Source: Actinopolyspora mortivallis DSM 44261
Lineage (GTDB): Bacteria; Actinomycetota; Actinomycetes; Mycobacteriales; Pseudonocardiaceae
DNA length: 64,000 bases
Direction of reading: 5' to 3'
NCBI RefSeq assembly: GCF_000384035.1
Contig: NZ_KB913024.1
Location: 563,317 to 627,316 of the forward strand
The position numbers were made by a program, and so were the translations under genes. The notes beneath the pieces were generated by a model. It was not told where the DNA came from, ran no database searches, and was given only the letters and a program-made list of their open reading frames with translations. Positions 20,105-28,894 of the stretch are shown in pieces (the stretch's first letter is position 1; the number at the start of each line of letters is the position of its first letter).

Positions 20105-21595
20105 ATGGCCGACGTGACGCTGTTGGGCATCGACATCGGCACCTCCGGCTCGAAGGGGGTGTTGACCACCGCCAGCGGCAAGGTGCTCGCCCGGGCCGAA
20201 CGCGGGCACGCCACGCGGTACCCCCGGCCGGGGTGGGTGGAACACGACCCGGAGGAGATCTGGTGGAACGACTTCACCGAGCTGATCGCCGAGCTGCTGC
20301 CCGCTGCCGGGGGAAGGTCCCTGGCCGGACTCGGCCTCAGCGGTATCGGACCGGTGCTGGTGCCCGCCGACGAGTGTGGTTCCCCGCTGCGCCCGGCGAT
20401 CCTGTACGGGGTCGACACCAGGGCCACCACCGAGATCTCCGAGCTGGAGGAGGAACTGGGCGGCACGGAGATCCTGCGGCACGGGGGCTCCGCGCTGAGC
20501 AGTCAGGCGATCGGACCGAAGATCCGCTGGCTGGCCAAGAACGAACCCGAGGTGTACCGGAACACGTCCAAACTGCTGATGTGTGGCTCCTACCTGGTGC
20601 ATCGGCTCACCGGCCGTTACGTGCTCGACCACCACTCGGCCAGCCAGTGTGACCCGATCTACGACCTGCGTGGCGGACGCTGGTTCCCCGATTGGGCCGA
20701 ACGGGTCGCCCCCGGGGTCGAGCTGCCCGACCTCGCCTGGCCGACCGAGGTGGTGGGACACGTGGGTCGGCGGGCGGCGGCCGAGACCGGGCTGCCCGAG
20801 GGACTGCCGGTCACCGCGGGCACCGTGGACGCCTGGGCCGAGGCGGCCAGCGTCGGTGTGCGGGAGCCGGGCGATCTGATGCTGATGTACGGCACCACGA
20901 TGTTCTTCGTGCAGGTGGTGCGTGAGCCGCTGGCCCACCCGGCGCTGTGGAGCACCCGGGGCGCCTACCCGGACACCTACACGCTGGCGGCCGGGATGGC
21001 GACCTCGGGGGCGGTGACCGACTGGATGCGGGGTCTGTTCGGCGGCGAGTTCGGGGAACTGCTGCGGGCCGCCGCCGAGGTTCCGCCGGGAAGCCGGGGA
21101 CTGTTGCTGCTGCCCTACTTCGCGGGGGAGCGCACACCGGTGTTCGACCCGGACGCGCGGGGGACGGTGTGCGGGTTGACCACCGCGCACGGACGTGGCG
21201 AGCTGTACCGGGCCGCGTTGGAGGGCATCGCCTACGGGGTGCGGCACAACCTCGAGGTCATGGCCGACTCCGGGGCACCGGCCGAACGACTGGTCGCGGT
21301 GGGCGGCGGCACCACCGGCGGGCTGTGGACCCGCATCGTCTCCGACGTGACCGGCAGGCCGCAGTCGATCCCCGCGGAGACGGTCGGGGCCTGCTACGGC
21401 GACGCCCTGCTGGCCGGGGTGGCCACGAACACGGCGGTGGACCCGCGGAACTGGAACCCGGTGGTCGACACGGTCGAACCCGACGAGGCCGCCACCGCCC
21501 GCTACGCCGAGTTCTACCGGCACTACCGGAAGCTGTACGAGAGCACGGTGGACACCGCGCACTTCCTGGCCGCGCAGCAGCGCCGCGTCGGGTGA
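20105..21595 (+). CDS. FGGY-family carbohydrate kinase
   Basis: A 496-residue sugar kinase of the ribulokinase/xylulokinase superfamily. The N-terminal ATPase half begins LLGIDIGTSGSKGVLTTASG, with LGLSGIGPVLVPAD and ATTEISELEEEL following. The catalytic Asp lies in VTAGTVDAWAEAASVG near residue 245, and the C-terminal GGG motif is VAVGGGTTGGLWTRI, followed by SIPAETVGACYGDALLA. The substrate cannot be fixed from sequence; the upstream FucI-type isomerase makes a ketose such as ribulose a good candidate. ATG at 20105 has GGAGAA upstream. Confidence 0.93.
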   Translation: MADVTLLGIDIGTSGSKGVLTTASGKVLARAERGHATRYPRPGWVEHDPEEIWWNDFTELIAELLPAAGGRSLAGLGLSGIGPVLVPADECGSPLRPAILYGVDTRATTEISELEEELGGTEILRHGGSALSSQAIGPKIRWLAKNEPEVYRNTSKLLMCGSYLVHRLTGRYVLDHHSASQCDPIYDLRGGRWFPDWAERVAPGVELPDLAWPTEVVGHVGRRAAAETGLPEGLPVTAGTVDAWAEAASVGVREPGDLMLMYGTTMFFVQVVREPLAHPALWSTRGAYPDTYTLAAGMATSGAVTDWMRGLFGGEFGELLRAAAEVPPGSRGLLLLPYFAGERTPVFDPDARGTVCGLTTAHGRGELYRAALEGIAYGVRHNLEVMADSGAPAERLVAVGGGTTGGLWTRIVSDVTGRPQSIPAETVGACYGDALLAGVATNTAVDPRNWNPVVDTVEPDEAATARYAEFYRHYRKLYESTVDTAHFLAAQQRRVG

Positions 21596-21616
21596 TGGCC
21601 GGGAGCGGACCGAGTC

Positions 21617-22549
21617 CTAGTTGCCTTCGGCCCCGTCGACCGCGATGGACTCCGTGTCCCGCTTCACCCGGTCGGTCTCGGTCGCGTCGGAGAGCTCCAC
21701 CAGCGGCTGGACCGCCCCACGGAAGTTCTCCAGCGCGTCCAGTTCCCTGCGCCGCGCCGAGACGAACCGTTGCAGGTGCGTGCTGGACAGGTTGACGGCC
21801 TCCACCGCCGAACCGGCCGCCCGTTGGGCGCGCACCGCCTGGGCGCGGACCTGTTCGATGTCCTCGCTCAGGGCGTGTTCCGTGGCGGCGAACACGGCGG
21901 CCGAGGCGAGCACGGCGAAACCGGTGGGTCCACAGAGGAATATCCTCCGCTCCAGCAACCACGGCAGCAGGTTCGGATCCGTGTCCAGGGCCGCCACCAC
22001 GGCCGCGTCGGAGGGCACGAACATGACCGTCCCGTACACGGCGTCGGCCCACCGACGGTAGTCCTTGTTGGCCAGTTCGTTCGCCCGGGCACGGATGTTC
22101 CTGGCGTGCACCCGCAACGCCTCGTCGCGCTCCTCGGGGTCGTCGGTTTCCACCGCCTCGGTCCACACCGCCAGGCTGGCTTTCGCGTCCACCGGAACAC
22201 GGCGACCTCCGCCCACGGTGAGCACCAGGTCGGGACGTGCGGCCCCTCCACCGGCTATGTCAGTCTGCTGGGTGAAGTGGATGCCCTCCCGCAGGCCCAG
22301 GGCGGTCGCGGTGCGCACCAGCGCCTGTTCACCGAGTTCGCCGCGCCCCTGTGTCGAGGAGAACGTGATCTCGTAGCGGCGCAGGGCCTCCTGGTGCTGG
22401 GCACTGCGGGAACGTTCGGCCTCCAGCATCCGGAGCGTCTCGTCGGCGCGGCGCGCGTTGTCGGTGTAGAGCCGCCACAGCATCACCAGCGCCCCGGCCA
22501 GCACCAGCACGGCCACGCCGAGCACGACTCCGAGAAATCCCGTTCCCAC
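21617..22549 (-). CDS. rmuC: RmuC-family DNA recombination protein
   Basis: A 310-residue protein with an N-terminal membrane helix (residues about 4-24), a coiled coil to residue 65, and the RmuC nuclease-like core: GELGEQALVRTATALGL, ARPDLVLTVGGGRRVPVDAK, YGTVMFVPSDAAVVAAL and RRIFLCGPTGFAVLASA. It is somewhat short compared with E. coli RmuC because the coiled coil is short. RmuC proteins limit inversions at short repeats. GTG at 22549 has AAGGAG at 5 nt. It is divergent from sbcD, another gene acting on palindromic DNA. Confidence 0.9.
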   Translation of the reverse strand: MGTGFLGVVLGVAVLVLAGALVMLWRLYTDNARRADETLRMLEAERSRSAQHQEALRRYEITFSSTQGRGELGEQALVRTATALGLREGIHFTQQTDIAGGGAARPDLVLTVGGGRRVPVDAKASLAVWTEAVETDDPEERDEALRVHARNIRARANELANKDYRRWADAVYGTVMFVPSDAAVVAALDTDPNLLPWLLERRIFLCGPTGFAVLASAAVFAATEHALSEDIEQVRAQAVRAQRAAGSAVEAVNLSSTHLQRFVSARRRELDALENFRGAVQPLVELSDATETDRVKRDTESIAVDGAEGN

Positions 22550-22733
22550 GAGTACTCCTTCCGGCTTTCGCCGATGGTGGTTGTCGGTCCTTCCGCCCGA
22601 TTCTCGGTGCCGAGAACGTTTCGTGACGGTGTTCCGTCGATCCTGCCCGACGCTTTCGCCCTATGGGGTGAGTTCCGGGGATGCGTTCCACCGGGGTCTC
22701 CGGCCCCCGGGATCGGTCGATAACGTTTCCGCC

Positions 22734-23912
22734 ATGCGCCTGCTGCACACCTCCGACTGGCACATCGGCCGCACCTTCCACGGACACGACCTGCTGGAGG
22801 AACAGTGGCGGGTGCTTTCCGAGGTGGCCGAGCTGGTCCGTTCCGAAGGCGTGGACGTGGTCGTGGTCGCCGGGGACCTCTACGACCGCTCGGTGCCCTC
22901 CGGCGAGGCGGTCCAGCTGTGCGTGGACGTGCTGGAACGCATCCGGAAGGCGGGGGCGCGGCTGGTGGTCACCCCGGGAAACCACGACTCGCCGCAGCGT
23001 GTCGGGGCGTTCGCCGAGTTCGCCGCGGCGGGCGGGCTGCACCTGCACACCAGGACCTCGCGGCTGCACGAGCCCACGGTGCTCACCGACGAGCACGGGC
23101 CGGTGGCCTTCTACGGGCTGCCCTACCTGGAACCGGATCCGGCGCGGCAGGTGCTGCGTACCACCCCGGCTCCCGGCGTGACCGAGGAGGAGATCGCCCG
23201 GGGGCACGAGGCCGTGCTGGGGGAGGCGATGAACCGGGTGCGCGGTGAGCTGGCCACCCGCCCGGGCACGAGGTCGGTGGTGCTGGCTCACGCGTTCGTC
23301 TCCGGGGCGCAGAGCAGCGACTCGGAACGCGACATCACCGTGGGCGGGGTGGACCGGGTCCCCGCCCACGTGTTCGAGGGAGTGGACTACGTGGCCCTGG
23401 GGCACCTGCACGGCCCGCAGCGCGTGTCCGAACGGGTGCGTTACTCGGGCAGCCCGCTGGCCTACTCCTTCTCCGAGGCACGGCAACGCAAGTCGGTGTG
23501 GCTGGTCGAACTGGACGAGCGAGGGTTGGGACCGGTGCGCCGCCACGAGCTTCCCGTGCCCCGGGAACTGGCCACCCTGGAGGGAGAGTTGGACAGCCTG
23601 CTCCAGGACCGGCGGTACGAGCCGTTCGTGGACTGCTATGTCTCCGCCGTGGTCACCGACGAGTCCCGGCCGTTGGACGGGATGCGCAGACTGCGACGAC
23701 GCTTCCCCTACGCGGTGCACATGGAGTGGCGCCCCGCCGAGGGAAGGGCCCGGGCGCCGCTGCGCTACTCGGAGGCGGTGCGTGGACGGGACGAACGGCG
23801 GATCGTGCGGGACTTCGTGACCAACTGCCGGGGGACGGAACCGTCCGAGTCGGAGTGCGCGCTGCTGGACCGCGCCCTGGACGAGGTGGGGGCCTCGGAG
23901 GTGCGGCGGTGA
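22734..23912 (+). CDS. sbcD: Exonuclease SbcCD subunit D
   Basis: The 392-residue Mre11-type metallophosphoesterase nuclease. Its metal-binding motifs are all present: HTSDWHIGR (5-13), VVAGDLYDRS, TPGNHDSPQRVG, LAHAFVSG and ALGHLHGPQ. With SbcC it cuts hairpins and processes double-strand breaks. ATG at 22734. Its TGA overlaps the GTG start of sbcC in a GTGA junction, implying translational coupling. Confidence 0.97.
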   Translation: MRLLHTSDWHIGRTFHGHDLLEEQWRVLSEVAELVRSEGVDVVVVAGDLYDRSVPSGEAVQLCVDVLERIRKAGARLVVTPGNHDSPQRVGAFAEFAAAGGLHLHTRTSRLHEPTVLTDEHGPVAFYGLPYLEPDPARQVLRTTPAPGVTEEEIARGHEAVLGEAMNRVRGELATRPGTRSVVLAHAFVSGAQSSDSERDITVGGVDRVPAHVFEGVDYVALGHLHGPQRVSERVRYSGSPLAYSFSEARQRKSVWLVELDERGLGPVRRHELPVPRELATLEGELDSLLQDRRYEPFVDCYVSAVVTDESRPLDGMRRLRRRFPYAVHMEWRPAEGRARAPLRYSEAVRGRDERRIVRDFVTNCRGTEPSESECALLDRALDEVGASEVRR

Positions 23913-26866
23913 GACTGCACCGGCTGGAGCTGTCGGCCTTCGGCCCGTTCCGGGACCGGCAGGCGGTCGACTTCGACGAACTGGGCGCGGACGGGCTGTT
24001 CCTGCTGCACGGGGACACCGGCGCGGGCAAGACCACCGTGCTGGACGCGATCGTGTTCGCCCTCTACGGCGAGGTGCCCGGGGCACGTAACCAGGCCAAG
24101 GCGCTGCGCTGCGACACGGCCGAACCCGGGGCGCGGACCTGGGTGGCCCTGGAGCTGAGCGTGCGGGGACACCGGCTGCGGCTGGAACGCAACCCCGAGT
24201 ACCGCAGGCTGAAGAGGGACGGCTCCGGCCACACCGACGTGCAGCACAGTGTCTCGCTGTCCTGGCTGTCCCAACCCCCCGAGGGGGAACCCCGGGAAGG
24301 GTTGACCCGCGCGCGGGAGGTGGGGCAGACCGTGCGACGCCTGCTGGGGATGAGCGCCGAACAGTTCTGCCACGTGGCCCTGCTGCCCCAGGGCGACTTC
24401 GCCAGGTTCCTGCGGGCCGACGCCGGGCAGCGCGCCGACCTGCTGGAGCAGCTGTTCGGCACGGGCCGCTACTCCGAGGTGGAACGTTGGTTCAAGGAGA
24501 CCCGGCAGCTGCGCGGCGGGGAACTGGAACGCGTCCGGGCCGAGGCCGACCGGCTGGTGGCGCGGATCACCCAGGTGGCGGGCGAGGAACCGGACGCCGA
24601 CGCGGACCGGGTGCGGTGGCTGGACGAACTCGAGAAGGACCTCGTCCGACGTGGGGAGAACGCCCGCGCCGAGCACCGGCGGCTGGACCGGGAGCGTGAG
24701 GGGGCCGAGCGGACCCTGACGGCGCGACGGGAACTCGCGGACAAGGTGGACAGAGCCCGCAGGGCCACCGCCGAACTCACCGAACTCTCCGGGCAGGAGG
24801 ACACCGTCCGGCGGTGCGAGGCGGAACTCGACGCGGCCCGCCGGGCGGTGGCTGTGGTCAACGCCGACCGGGAGTGGGAGACCGGTCTCCGGCGTCTGCG
24901 GGAGTGCGAACGACTGCTGCGCCAGGCCCGCACCGAGTGTCCCGACGTCGACGCCACGCGGGAGGCCGAGCCCGCGGAGACGCTGCGTGCGTGGGCCGTG
25001 GAGCTGCGGGAGGAGGCGGCCGTGCTCGCCGAGCGGGAGGCCGAGGCCGAGCAGCAGCACCACGACCAGCGCCGGGTCGCCGAGCTGGAGGAGGAGATCG
25101 CCGCCGACTCCGCCGCGGACGCGGAACTGGCCGAGCGGCAGGGCCACCTGCCCGAGGAGATCGAACGGGCCCGTGCCCGCTCGCGGGAGGCGGAACAGGC
25201 TCCACAACGGCTGGAGACACTCACCGCGCGGTGTGCTGAGCTGGAGGAGGCGCTACGTGCGGCGCGGGAGCTTCCCGAGGCGGACGCGCGGTGCGCCGAG
25301 GCCCGACTGCGGGCCCAGCGGGCGGTGGACGAGCACCAGACCGCGCGGGAACACCTCCAGGACGTGCGGGAACGCCGACTCGCCGGTATGGCGGCCGAGC
25401 TGGCCGGGGACCTGTGCGAGGGCACGGCCTGCCCCGTGTGCGGGGCCACCCGGCACCCGGACCCGGCCGATCCGGCGGAGCAGTCGGTCGGATCCGAGGA
25501 CGAGCGGCGGGCCCGCGAGGCCGAGGCGCTCGCCCAGCGCCGCCGCGACGAGGAACGCGCGACGTTGGAGGAGGCCGAGCGGGAGTGCGCACGGCTGCGC
25601 GAACAGCTGTCCGACAGGACGGAGCCCCCGCTGCGGGAGGAGTACGAGCGGGTCAGCGCCGAACGGGCCGAGTTGGAGGAGTTGGTCGAGCAGCGCCACA
25701 CCCGCGCCGAACGGCTCGCGGAGCTGGAGGCCGACGTCGAACGGGTGAACGGCGACCGGGTCGAACTCGCCAACAGGATCAGCGCCAACCGGTCCGCGCG
25801 GGACTCGCTGCTGGCCGCGATCGAACAACGGCGGCAGCGGTTGCGGGCGGCGCGGGGTGAGTTCGACACGGTCGCGGCGCGGCGGAACAGCCTGATCGAC
25901 CGGGCCGAACACCTCGACCGGGTGGCCACCGCCCGCGACGAGCACGAACGGGCCCTGGAGCGGGAGGCCGAACAACGACGGGCCCGCGAGCGGGTGGCCG
26001 TCGAGAACGGGTTCGCCACCGCCGAGGAGGCCCTGGAGGCTGCCCGCGAGCGGCGGCGGATCGACGAGGTGGACGAGTGGCTGGCGCGGGTGCGGCGCCG
26101 GGAGGCAGCGGCCAGGGCCACGTTGGACGAACTCGCCGGGGTGGACCCCGAGGCCGAGGTGGACGTGGAGGAGGCCGCTGCGGAGGCCGAACGGGCTCGG
26201 CTGCGGGCCGAGGAGGCGGGCACCGTGGCCGCCGACCTGGAACGTCGCGCCACCGAGATCGCCGAGCTCGGCGGTGAACTGCGCCGGGTCCACGCGCGGC
26301 TCGAACCGGTCGAGGCGGAGTTCGCCGAACTGGACGCGCTGACCGACGTGATCAACGGGCGGGGGCAGAACGCGCGCCGCATGACCCTGCGTTCCTACGT
26401 GCTCGCGGCCCGGTTGGAGCAGGTCGCCGAGGCGGCCACCGTGCGCCTGCGGCACATGAGCGACGGGCGTTACTCCTTCGAGCACTCCGACGAGCAGGGC
26501 CCGCACGGCAAACGGGGCGGGCTGGACCTGCGGGTGCGCGACGACTACTCGGGGCGCAGCCGTTCGACGAGGACGTTGTCCGGGGGAGAGACCTTCCTGG
26601 CCTCGTTGTCCCTGGCGCTGGGGTTGGCGGACGTGGTCGGAGCCGAGGCGGGGGGAGCGATGTTGGACACGTTGTTCATCGACGAGGGTTTCGGAACCCT
26701 CGACGGGGATACACTCGATCTGGTGATGGACGCGTTGGACGAACTCCGCGCCGGGGGGCGGGTGGTGGGCCTGGTCTCGCACGTGGACGAGCTGCGGCAA
26801 CGCATCCCGGTGCGGCTGCGGGTGCGCAAGTCCCGCAGCGGTTCGTCGTTGGGGATCGAGTCCTGA
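23909..26866 (+). CDS. sbcC: Exonuclease SbcCD subunit C (SMC-like ATPase)
   Basis: The 985-residue Rad50-type partner of SbcD. Walker A is GDTGAGKTT at 35-43. Two long Glu/Arg-rich coiled-coil arms flank the zinc hook CPVCG near residue 507. The ABC signature TLSGGETFLASLSLALGLAD is near 887 and Walker B LFIDEGFGTLD near 920. The GTG at 23909 overlaps the sbcD stop. The coiled-coil codon pattern creates very long spurious reading frames on the other strand, which are not genes. Confidence 0.97.
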   Translation: MRLHRLELSAFGPFRDRQAVDFDELGADGLFLLHGDTGAGKTTVLDAIVFALYGEVPGARNQAKALRCDTAEPGARTWVALELSVRGHRLRLERNPEYRRLKRDGSGHTDVQHSVSLSWLSQPPEGEPREGLTRAREVGQTVRRLLGMSAEQFCHVALLPQGDFARFLRADAGQRADLLEQLFGTGRYSEVERWFKETRQLRGGELERVRAEADRLVARITQVAGEEPDADADRVRWLDELEKDLVRRGENARAEHRRLDREREGAERTLTARRELADKVDRARRATAELTELSGQEDTVRRCEAELDAARRAVAVVNADREWETGLRRLRECERLLRQARTECPDVDATREAEPAETLRAWAVELREEAAVLAEREAEAEQQHHDQRRVAELEEEIAADSAADAELAERQGHLPEEIERARARSREAEQAPQRLETLTARCAELEEALRAARELPEADARCAEARLRAQRAVDEHQTAREHLQDVRERRLAGMAAELAGDLCEGTACPVCGATRHPDPADPAEQSVGSEDERRAREAEALAQRRRDEERATLEEAERECARLREQLSDRTEPPLREEYERVSAERAELEELVEQRHTRAERLAELEADVERVNGDRVELANRISANRSARDSLLAAIEQRRQRLRAARGEFDTVAARRNSLIDRAEHLDRVATARDEHERALEREAEQRRARERVAVENGFATAEEALEAARERRRIDEVDEWLARVRRREAAARATLDELAGVDPEAEVDVEEAAAEAERARLRAEEAGTVAADLERRATEIAELGGELRRVHARLEPVEAEFAELDALTDVINGRGQNARRMTLRSYVLAARLEQVAEAATVRLRHMSDGRYSFEHSDEQGPHGKRGGLDLRVRDDYSGRSRSTRTLSGGETFLASLSLALGLADVVGAEAGGAMLDTLFIDEGFGTLDGDTLDLVMDALDELRAGGRVVGLVSHVDELRQRIPVRLRVRKSRSGSSLGIES

Positions 26867-27000
26867 GCACGGTCGATCGGCAGCCGGAAGGCCCCGTGCA
26901 CACGGCAGCGCCCCGGTTTCCCGCCCGTGCCGCGGTGAACGCCGCTCGCGCAGGAAACGAACGACGCGGACCCCGGTGGTGGGGTCGGAAAGGTCGAGAC

Positions 27001-28347
27001 ATGTCCGAGCTGTCCGCCATGCTGGAGATCCACGATCCGGACGCCCGTCGTCGGCGCATCGTCGACACCCTCGTCGGGACGTTCTCGGATCTGATGCGGA
27101 ACAAACCGGCGGCCTTCCGCACCAAGTTCCGCAAGATGGCGGCCTCTCCGTTCGCCTTCTACCGGGGAACGGCGTGCCTGTTCTACTCCGACGTGGCTCG
27201 GATGAGCGACCCGTGGGCGGACGAGCGCACCGGGCGGGTGTGGATCCAGGGCGACCTGCACGCGGAGAACTTCGGCACCTACATGGACGGCGAGGGCGTG
27301 CTCATCTTCGACGTCAACGACTTCGACGAGGCGTATCTGGGCCACTTCACCTGGGACCTGCAACGCTTCGCCGCCAGTCTCGCACTGATCGGCTGGAGCA
27401 AGGCGCTGCCGGACGACGACATCGAGAGCTTCGTCACCGGAGCCACGCGTTCCTACGTCGACCAGGTGCGTCGTTTCGTCGAGGGCGGCAACGACGCGGC
27501 GTTCTCGCTGAACCTGCGCACCACCGACGGCCCGATCCGCGAGGTGCTGCGACAGGCGCGGTTGCGCAGCAGGTCGGGTCTGCTGGACCGGGAGACCGAG
27601 ACCGAAGGGTTCGACCGCCGTTTCCGCGACGGCCCAGGCGTGCGCAGGCTCTCCGAGCAGGAGTACGAACGCGTCCTCGACGCCTACCGGCGCTATCTCA
27701 CCACCATCCCGCAGGACAAGAAGATGAGTGAGATCGCCTACGGGGTCAAGGACATCGTGGGCCGCAGCGGTTTCGGGATCGGCAGTGCCGGGCTGCCCGC
27801 CTACAGCCTGCTGTTGGAGGGCGAGAACGAGGCGCTGGAGAACGACCTGATCCTGTCCATGAAGCAGGCCAACGTGGCCGCCCCCGCCGCCGTGGTCCCC
27901 GACGAGCGGATCCGGCGGTACTTCCGACACCACGGTGAGCGCACCGCCCTGTCCCAACGGGCGTTGCAGGCCCACGCCGACGCGTTGCTCGGCTACACCG
28001 ACATCGACGGGGTGGGCTACGTGGTCTCCGAGGTCTCGCCGTACGTCTCCGACCTGGACTGGAGTGAGCTGACCGAGCCGGACGAGATCCGACCCGTGGT
28101 GGACTACCTGGGTCGGGCCGTGGCCAAGATCCACTGCGTCTCCGACTCGGACTCCGACCAGACCCTGGTTCCGTTCCAGACCGAGGACGCGATCCTGAAG
28201 GTACTGGACGGCCGTGAGGACGAGTTCGCCGAGTGGCTGTGCCGGTTCGCGATGGAGTACGCCGACGTGGTGCGCGACGACTACCGGCTGTTCGTGGACG
28301 CCTTCCGGCACGGCGAGATCGGCAACGTCTCCGCCACGCGCGAGTGA
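27001..28347 (+). CDS. DUF2252 protein (predicted kinase-like fold)
   Basis: A 448-residue soluble protein. The segment WIQGDLHAENFGTYMDGEG near 78-96 (H-x-x-N catalytic-loop style) and IFDVNDFDEAYLGHFTWDL just after it (Asp metal-ligand style) are DUF2252 hallmarks resembling aminoglycoside phosphotransferase and HipA-like kinases. A late segment QDKKMSEIAYGVKDIVGR and SMKQANVAAP are also typical. Substrate unknown. ATG at 27001 has GAAAGG upstream; an in-frame ATG at 26896 would add a basic, non-conserved lead. It is a single gene ending convergently with ogt. Confidence 0.85.
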   Translation: MSELSAMLEIHDPDARRRRIVDTLVGTFSDLMRNKPAAFRTKFRKMAASPFAFYRGTACLFYSDVARMSDPWADERTGRVWIQGDLHAENFGTYMDGEGVLIFDVNDFDEAYLGHFTWDLQRFAASLALIGWSKALPDDDIESFVTGATRSYVDQVRRFVEGGNDAAFSLNLRTTDGPIREVLRQARLRSRSGLLDRETETEGFDRRFRDGPGVRRLSEQEYERVLDAYRRYLTTIPQDKKMSEIAYGVKDIVGRSGFGIGSAGLPAYSLLLEGENEALENDLILSMKQANVAAPAAVVPDERIRRYFRHHGERTALSQRALQAHADALLGYTDIDGVGYVVSEVSPYVSDLDWSELTEPDEIRPVVDYLGRAVAKIHCVSDSDSDQTLVPFQTEDAILKVLDGREDEFAEWLCRFAMEYADVVRDDYRLFVDAFRHGEIGNVSATRE

Positions 28348-28358
28348 GTCGGAAGACG

Positions 28359-28391
28359 CCCCGTGCCTCCCGTGGGTGGGCACGCACGGGG
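28359..28391. terminator. Hairpin between convergent DUF2252 and ogt genes
   Basis: CCCCGTGC pairs with GCACGGGG (8 bp) across a 17-nt loop that can itself form an alternative CGTGCC/GGCACG pairing. It sits in the 49-nt gap between two genes that end facing each other and is a plausible bidirectional terminator. Confidence 0.45.
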
Positions 28392-28396
28392 GTGGG

Positions 28397-28894
28397 TCAG
28401 CGCCGTTCGTGGTCGAGCAGCCGCGCCTTGAGGTCGGTTCCCCAGCGGAAACCGCCGAGCGAACCGTCCCCGCGCAGCACCCGGTGGCAGGGCACGAACA
28501 GGGCGGCCGCGTTGTTCGCGCAGGCAGCGGCGGCGGCCCGTGCGGCTCGGGGGCTGCCTGCCAGTTCCGCGTAGCGCCCGTAGGTGACGGTGCTGCCCGC
28601 CGGGACGCGGCGCAGGATCTCCCAGGCGTGCTGGCGGAACGCTCCGGAGCGCTGGCGCACGGGGATCCCGTCGACGGCCTCCGGCTCTCCCGCGTGGTAG
28701 CGGGTCACGGCGCTGCTCACCTCGCCGAGGTCGGTGCTCCGCCGGAGTTCTGTGGGGCGCAGCGGCGCCGCGACCAGCGGGAGCAGTTCCTCCACCCCGG
28801 CGGTCCAGCCGGAGGCCAGCACGGCTCCCTGGTGGTCGACGAGGACGGTGAACGGGCCGAAGTCGGTGTCGTGGGTGGTCCAGTGGGCGATCAT
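28397..28894 (-). CDS. ogt: Methylated-DNA--protein-cysteine methyltransferase
   Basis: A 165-residue suicide repair protein that transfers the methyl group from O6-methylguanine to its own cysteine. The active-site motif FVPCHRVLRGDGSLGGF is near residues 132-148, preceded by the recognition helix region STVTYGRYAELAGSPRAARA. ATG at 28894 overlaps the stop of the upstream AlkA/Ada gene (ATGA), so the two alkylation-repair proteins are translationally coupled. Confidence 0.95.
   Translation of the reverse strand: MIAHWTTHDTDFGPFTVLVDHQGAVLASGWTAGVEELLPLVAAPLRPTELRRSTDLGEVSSAVTRYHAGEPEAVDGIPVRQRSGAFRQHAWEILRRVPAGSTVTYGRYAELAGSPRAARAAAAACANNAAALFVPCHRVLRGDGSLGGFRWGTDLKARLLDHERR

Noticed and set aside
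24469-26382. Ser/Arg-rich 637-codon minus-strand frame
   Set aside because: Complement of the Glu/Ala/Arg-rich coiled coils of sbcC; no independent signal.
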